Below, one piece after another: positions 59,323 to 64,000 of a DNA stretch of 64,000 nt. Both the position numbers and the translations under genes were made by a program. Positions within the stretch are counted from its first letter, which is position 1. Each line of letters begins with the position of its first letter. The DNA is from Pseudomonas protegens (GTDB lineage Bacteria; Pseudomonadota; Gammaproteobacteria; Pseudomonadales; Pseudomonadaceae): NCBI RefSeq assembly GCF_013407925.2, contig NZ_CP060201.1:2232001-2296000 (forward strand). Direction: 5' to 3'. The notes under the pieces are model-generated. The model was not told where the DNA came from, made no database searches, and saw only the letters and a program-made list of their open reading frames with translations.

Positions 59323-59373
59323 AACCAAGACGCTCGCAGTGCCTGACCAACAACAATTAGGGGCCACCCCATT

Positions 59374-61068
59374 ATGCAAACCTGGCAACAGCTCTATAGC
59401 CCGCTTGGCAGCCTCGGCCTGTCCGCCCTCGCCGCCGTTATCCCGATCGTGTTCTTCTTCCTCGCTCTGGCCGTGTTCCGTCTCAAAGGACACGTCGCCG
59501 GGAGTATCACCCTGGCCTTGTCGATCCTGGTGGCGATCTTCGCTTTCAAGATGCCCGCCGACATGGCCTTCGCTGCCGCTGGCTATGGATTTGCCTACGG
59601 TCTGTGGCCCATCGCCTGGATCATCGTCGCCGCCGTATTCCTCTACAAACTGACCGTGAAGAGCGGCCAGTTCGAAATCATCCGCAGCTCGGTGCTGTCG
59701 ATCACCGACGACCAGCGCCTGCAAGTGCTGCTGATCGGCTTCTGCTTCGGCGCCTTCCTCGAAGGTGCAGCGGGCTTCGGCGCACCGGTGGCGATCACCG
59801 CCGCCCTGCTGGTGGGCCTGGGCTTCAACCCGCTGTACGCCGCCGGCCTGTGCCTGATCGCCAACACCGCGCCCGTGGCCTTCGGCGCCCTGGGGATTCC
59901 GATCATCGTTGCCGGCCAGGTAACCGGCATCGACGCCTTCAAGATCGGCGCCATGACCGGCCGCCAACTGCCGCTGCTGTCGCTGTTCGTGCCGTTCTGG
60001 CTGGTGTTCATGATGGACGGTATGCGCGGCGTCAAAGAGACCTGGCCTGCCGCGCTGGTGGCCGGCCTGAGCTTTGCCGTGACCCAGTACTTCACCTCGA
60101 ACTTCATCGGCCCGGAACTGCCGGACATCACCTCGGCCCTGGCCAGCCTGATCTCCCTGACCCTGTTCCTGAAAATCTGGCAGCCCAAGCGCACCGCGGG
60201 CGCGCAGATCGCCGGTGCCACCTCCAGCGCGGCCGTGACCGCCAGCGCCGGCGGCTTCGGCCAGCCACGCAGCACCGTCGCTTCGCCCTACAGCCTGGGG
60301 CAGATCTTCAAGGCCTGGTCACCGTTCCTGATCCTCACCGTGCTGGTGACCATCTGGACCCTCAAGCCCTTCAAGGCGATGTTCGCCGCCGGCGGCTCGA
60401 TGTACGGCTGGGTGTTCAACTTCGCCATCCCGCATCTGGATCAGTTGGTGATCAAGATGACGCCGATCGTGGCGACCCCGACCGCCATCCCGGCAGTGTT
60501 CAAACTCGACCCGATCTCCGCCACCGGCACGGCGATTTTCTTCTCCGCGCTGATCTCCATGCTGGTGCTGAAGATCAACGTCAAAACTGGTCTGACCACT
60601 TTAAAAGAGACCTTCTACGAGCTGCGCTGGCCGATCCTGTCCATCGGCATGGTGCTGGCGTTCGCCTTCGTCACCAACTACTCGGGCATGTCCTCGACCA
60701 TGGCCCTGGTCCTGGCGGCCACCGGCGCGGCGTTCCCGTTCTTCTCGCCGTTCCTCGGCTGGCTCGGGGTGTTCCTCACCGGTTCCGATACCTCGTCCAA
60801 CGCCCTGTTCAGCTCGCTGCAGGCCACCACCGCGCACCAGATCGGGGTCAATGACACCCTGCTGGTCGCGGCCAACACCAGCGGCGGCGTGACCGGCAAG
60901 ATGATCTCGCCGCAATCGATCGCCGTGGCCTGCGCCGCCACCGGCCTGGTGGGCAAGGAGTCGGACCTGTTCCGCTTCACCCTCAAGCACAGCCTGTTCT
61001 TTGCCACTATTGTCGGCCTGATCACCCTGGCCCAGGCCTACTGGTTCACCGGCATGCTGGTGCACTAA
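59374..61068 (+). CDS. lldP: L-lactate permease
   Basis: A 564-residue polytopic inner-membrane lactate:proton symporter of the LctP family, with about 12-14 hydrophobic helices. Recognisable segments are [40 protein letters not shown] (about 126-145), [20 protein letters not shown] and, near the C-terminus, [23 protein letters not shown] at 59374 with AGGGG upstream. First gene of the lactate operon. Confidence 0.96.
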   Translation: MQTWQQLYSPLGSLGLSALAAVIPIVFFFLALAVFRLKGHVAGSITLALSILVAIFAFKMPADMAFAAAGYGFAYGLWPIAWIIVAAVFLYKLTVKSGQFEIIRSSVLSITDDQRLQVLLIGFCFGAFLEGAAGFGAPVAITAALLVGLGFNPLYAAGLCLIANTAPVAFGALGIPIIVAGQVTGIDAFKIGAMTGRQLPLLSLFVPFWLVFMMDGMRGVKETWPAALVAGLSFAVTQYFTSNFIGPELPDITSALASLISLTLFLKIWQPKRTAGAQIAGATSSAAVTASAGGFGQPRSTVASPYSLGQIFKAWSPFLILTVLVTIWTLKPFKAMFAAGGSMYGWVFNFAIPHLDQLVIKMTPIVATPTAIPAVFKLDPISATGTAIFFSALISMLVLKINVKTGLTTLKETFYELRWPILSIGMVLAFAFVTNYSGMSSTMALVLAATGAAFPFFSPFLGWLGVFLTGSDTSSNALFSSLQATTAHQIGVNDTLLVAANTSGGVTGKMISPQSIAVACAATGLVGKESDLFRFTLKHSLFFATIVGLITLAQAYWFTGMLVH

Positions 61069-61085
61069 GCAACACTGATAGAACC

Positions 61086-61109
61086 GACGCCGCCCTCACC
61101 CGCGGCGTC
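61086..61109. terminator. Hairpin between lldP and the lut genes
   Basis: GACGCCGC CCTCACCC GCGGCGTC, 8-base-pair stem, 17 bases after the lldP stop in a 141-base gap. No U-run follows; it may stabilise or separate the lldP message from the enzyme genes. Confidence 0.5.
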
Positions 61110-61209
61110 CGCATTCACCACCCGGTCTGCAAGGCTGCTGAAAGCTTGCTGGTTTATCTTTCAGCCGCCGCAACGGACGAATAACCGGGATCACCCGGAG
61201 ACACGCCTG

Positions 61210-62034
61210 ATGAGCGAGCTTTTCTACAACGCCGTGCCCAATGCGACCCGCGTCGCACCGCCGCTGGCCGAACCCCGGCAGTACCCCAGCGCGAAACCGT
61301 CGCGGGTCTACCTGTTCGGCACTTGTGTGGTCGACCTGTTCTATCCCGAAGCCGGGATGGACGCGATTCACCTGCTGGAGCGCGAAGGCATTCGCGTGGA
61401 GTACCCGCAAGGGCAAAGCTGCTGCGGACAACCGGCCTACACCTCGGGCTACACCGAGCAGGCGCGCACCGTGGCCCGCTCGCAACTGGCGCTGTTTGCC
61501 GGCGACTATCCGGTGGTGGTGCCGTCGGGTTCCTGCGCAGGCATGCTGCGCGAGCATTACGCGGACTTGTTCAAGGACGAGCCCGAAACCCTGAAACAGG
61601 TGCAGGCCCTGGCTGCCCGCACCTACGAGCTGGCCGAGTTCCTGCTGCACGTATGCAAGGTGCAGCTCAAGGACAGCGGCGCACCGATCAAGGTGGCGCT
61701 GCACACCTCCTGCTCGGCCCGCCGGGAAATGAACACCCACCTGCACGGCCGTGATTTGCTGTCACAGCTGAGCAACGTGGAACGGGTAGAACACAGCCAC
61801 GAAAGCGAATGCTGTGGCTTTGGCGGGACTTTCAGCGTCCGAATGCCGGACATCTCCGGCGCCATGGTCGCGGACAAGACCCGCGCGCTGAAAGAATCCG
61901 GCGCCCATCAGGTACTGAGTGCCGACTGCGGCTGCCTGATGAACATCAACGGCGCGCTGGAAAAGCAAAAAGAGGCATTGCGCGGCCAGCACCTGGCGAG
62001 CTTCCTCTGGCAACGTACTGGAGGTGCGCAATGA
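61210..62034 (+). CDS. lldE: L-lactate oxidation iron-sulfur protein LutA/LldE (YkgE)
   Basis: A 274-residue (Fe-S)-binding protein with two cysteine-rich CCG domains: YLFGTCVVDLFYPEAG with QSCCGQPAYTSGY (about 18-75) and LHTSCSARREMNTH with SECCGFGGTFSVRMPD (about 160-218). It forms with LutB and LutC the enzyme that oxidises L-lactate to pyruvate. Overlaps the next gene by 4 bases (ATGA). Confidence 0.93.
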   Translation: MSELFYNAVPNATRVAPPLAEPRQYPSAKPSRVYLFGTCVVDLFYPEAGMDAIHLLEREGIRVEYPQGQSCCGQPAYTSGYTEQARTVARSQLALFAGDYPVVVPSGSCAGMLREHYADLFKDEPETLKQVQALAARTYELAEFLLHVCKVQLKDSGAPIKVALHTSCSARREMNTHLHGRDLLSQLSNVERVEHSHESECCGFGGTFSVRMPDISGAMVADKTRALKESGAHQVLSADCGCLMNINGALEKQKEALRGQHLASFLWQRTGGAQ

Positions 62035-63485
62035 GCACCCCCGAGCTGATTCCGACCACGACGCTGGCGGACGATTTCCGAACCCGGGCCCACGAAGCCC
62101 TGGGTGACCAACAACTGCGAAACAACTTTCGCAGCGCCATGGATTCACTCATGGCCAAGCGTGCGGCGTCGTTCAGCGATGCCCACGAAAGAGAACATTT
62201 ACGCGCCCTGGGCAACGCGATTCGCGCCCGGGCGCTGTCCAAGCTGCCCGACCTGCTCGAGCGTCTGGAACAGAACCTGACCCGCAACGGTGTGACTGTG
62301 CACTGGGCGGAAACGGTGGACGAGGCCAATGGCATCGTCCTCTCGATCATCCGCGCTCACGAGGCGCGGCAAGTGATCAAGGGCAAATCGATGGTCAGCG
62401 AAGAGATGGAAATGAACCATGTCCTCGCTGAACAAGGCATTGAATGCCTTGAGTCGGACATGGGCGAATTCATCGTCCAGCTCGACCACGAGAAGCCTTC
62501 ACACATCATTATGCCGGCGATCCACAAGAATGCCGGTCAGGTCGCGTCCTTGTTCCACGACAAACTCGGCGTGGAGTACACCAAGGACGTTGACCAACTC
62601 ATTCAGATCGGTCGCAAGGTCCTGCGGCAGAAATTCTTCGAAGCCGATATCGGCGTCTCCGGCGTCAACTTCGCCGTGGCCGAGACCGGCACCCTGCTGC
62701 TGGTGGAAAACGAAGGTAACGGGCGCATGTCCACCACCGTGCCGCCAGTGCACATTGCCGTCACCGGGATCGAGAAAGTCGTCGAGAACCTGCGAGACGT
62801 AGTGCCGCTGCTTTCACTGCTGACCCGCTCGGCCCTCGGCCAACCCATCACCACCTACGTCAACATGATCTCCGGCCCGCGCAAAGAGCATGAGCTGGAC
62901 GGCCCCCAGGAAGTGCACCTGGTGCTGCTGGACAACGGCCGCAGCCAGGCCTTTGCCGACAGCGAACTGCGCCAGACCCTGAACTGCATCCGCTGCGGCG
63001 CCTGCATGAACCACTGCCCGGTCTACACCCGGGTCGGCGGCCACACCTACGGCGAGGTCTACCCGGGGCCGATCGGCAAGATCATCACCCCGCACATGGT
63101 CGGCCTGGCCAAGGTGCCGGATCACCCCAGCGCCTCGTCGCTGTGCGGCGCCTGTGGCGAAGTTTGCCCGGTGAAGATCCCGATCCCGGCGCTGCTGCGA
63201 CGCCTGCGCGAAGAGAACGTCAAGGCTCCGGACAGCCCGCATCAAGTGATGCGCGGTCAGGGCAGCAAGTACTCGCGCAAGGAACGTTTTATCTGGAACG
63301 CCTGGGCCCGCCTCAACAGCTCGCCGACCCTGTATCGCCTGTTCACCCTGGCCGCCACCCGCCTGCGCGCCCTCACCCCGAGCAAGGTCGGCCCCTGGAC
63401 GCAGAACCACAGCGCGCCAAAACCCGCCGCCCGGTCGCTGCATGACTTGGCCCGTGAGCACCTGGACAAGCAGGGAGACCACTGA
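62031..63485 (+). CDS. lldF: L-lactate oxidation iron-sulfur protein LutB/LldF (YkgF)
   Basis: A 484-residue protein with an N-terminal LUD domain (about 70-300), two 4Fe-4S motifs (CIRCGACMNHCPVY near 320-335 and CGACGEVCPVKIPI near 372-385) and a C-terminal DUF3390-type tail. The ATG at 62031 has GGAGG upstream and overlaps the lldE stop. The last base of the stop codon is the first base of the next start (TGATG). Confidence 0.94.
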   Translation: MSTPELIPTTTLADDFRTRAHEALGDQQLRNNFRSAMDSLMAKRAASFSDAHEREHLRALGNAIRARALSKLPDLLERLEQNLTRNGVTVHWAETVDEANGIVLSIIRAHEARQVIKGKSMVSEEMEMNHVLAEQGIECLESDMGEFIVQLDHEKPSHIIMPAIHKNAGQVASLFHDKLGVEYTKDVDQLIQIGRKVLRQKFFEADIGVSGVNFAVAETGTLLLVENEGNGRMSTTVPPVHIAVTGIEKVVENLRDVVPLLSLLTRSALGQPITTYVNMISGPRKEHELDGPQEVHLVLLDNGRSQAFADSELRQTLNCIRCGACMNHCPVYTRVGGHTYGEVYPGPIGKIITPHMVGLAKVPDHPSASSLCGACGEVCPVKIPIPALLRRLREENVKAPDSPHQVMRGQGSKYSRKERFIWNAWARLNSSPTLYRLFTLAATRLRALTPSKVGPWTQNHSAPKPAARSLHDLAREHLDKQGDH

Positions 63486-64000
63486 TGAGCGCGAAACACA
63501 ACATCCTCGCCAAGCTGCGCAACAGCCTGACCGGCACCACGCCGATTGTGGATAACTTCGACGAGGCGCTGGTCACCCAGCCTTACAGCTACAGCGCTGA
63601 ACAACGCATCCCGCAGTTGCGCAAACAGATGGAAGCGGTGCACACCGAAATCCACCTGAGCAACGGCGCCGATTGGCCAGAGTTGCTCGCCCGCCTGCTG
63701 CAGGAGCGCCAACTGCCCAGCCTGCTGATCGCCCCGAGCACGCCCCACGGCCAGCGGGTCACCCAGTACTGGGCCGAGCACCCGCAACTGCCGGCGCTCA
63801 AGGCCTACGACCGCCCGGTGGAAGAATGGAAAGCCGAGCTGTTCAACGACACCCCGGCCAGCCTCACCACCACCCTGGGTGCCATCGCCGCCACCGGCAG
63901 CCTGATCCTCTGGCCGACCCGGGAAGAGCCGCGGCTGATGAGCCTGGTGCCGCCGGTGCATTTCGCCCTGCTCAAGGCCAGCGAGATCCGCGACAACTTC
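63485..64000 (+). CDS. lldG: L-lactate oxidation protein LutC/LldG (YkgG), 3' end outside window
   Basis: The visible 172 codons encode a LUD-domain protein: MSAKHNILAKLRNSLTGTTP at the start, then LTTTLGAIAATGSLILWPTR and LMSLVPPVHFALLKASEIRD. This is the third subunit of the LutABC lactate oxidation system. The start at 63485 overlaps the lldF stop by one base. The frame is open to the window edge. Confidence 0.92.
   Translation, partial: MSAKHNILAKLRNSLTGTTPIVDNFDEALVTQPYSYSAEQRIPQLRKQMEAVHTEIHLSNGADWPELLARLLQERQLPSLLIAPSTPHGQRVTQYWAEHPQLPALKAYDRPVEEWKAELFNDTPASLTTTLGAIAATGSLILWPTREEPRLMSLVPPVHFALLKASEIRDNF

Overview
The window is a piece of a Pseudomonas chromosome, most likely from the P. 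fluorescens complex (P. protegens or P. chlororaphis type). The evidence is the GC-rich core genes, gene orders typical of the genus (ampDE - DUF1631 gene - nadC; rimP-nusA-infB-rbfA-truB-rpsO-pnp; grpE-dnaK-dnaJ-dapB-carA-carB-greA; fur/bamE/ratAB/smpB), an exact Pseudomonas Cra/FruR operator and a Pseudomonas-type REPIN. I could not run any database search. Assignments come from reading protein motifs and gene order.

Layout. 1-3.8 kb: fructose PTS gene fruB (partial, minus strand) divergent from its regulator fruR, with a TatD-family hydrolase and a small zinc-ribbon membrane protein behind fruR. 4-10 kb: a chemoreceptor, ampE-ampD and a DUF1631 protein, all minus strand. 10.3-11.2 kb: nadC. 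11.2-12.3 kb: a DUF6388-like gene and a small lipoprotein.

12.8-26.0 kb: an integrated mobile island in the 3' end of a tRNA-Thr(CGT) gene. It is bounded by a 24-bp imperfect direct repeat. From the tRNA end it holds a P4-type integrase, a coupled gene of unknown function, an AlpA-type regulator, a TrfA-type replication initiator followed directly by five 22-bp iterons (a probable oriV), a HEPN-like protein, a three-gene operon around a second tyrosine recombinase, two conjugation-related membrane genes left from a transfer module, several small genes, a lipoprotein paralogous to the one just outside the island, and an OLD-family ATPase/Toprim nuclease next to the far att site. No relaxase, coupling protein or other conjugation core was seen. 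The element therefore looks like a decayed conjugative or mobilizable island that kept its integration and replication modules and carries possible defence cargo.

26-42 kb: translation and RNA-metabolism genes on the minus strand (tRNA-Leu, tRNA-fMet, rimP-nusA-infB-rbfA-truB-rpsO-pnp), preceded by secG, tpiA, glmM, folP, ftsH and rlmE. 41.6-49.5 kb: yhbY, a DUF4149 membrane protein, greA-carB-carA with an attenuator in the carA leader, dapB and dnaJ. 49.8-52.4 kb: dnaK and grpE, each with a good sigma-32 promoter. 52.6-58.3 kb: recN with a LexA box, fur, bamE, rnfH, ratA, an NSS-family transporter and smpB. 58.3-64 kb: the lactate locus, with the regulator lldR divergent from lldP and the LutABC-type iron-sulfur lactate oxidation genes, the last one running off the window.

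The parts most worth attention are the TrfA/iteron module, the second recombinase operon with its 15-bp-arm palindrome, the lipoprotein pair straddling the att junction, and the carA attenuator with three adjacent arginine codons.
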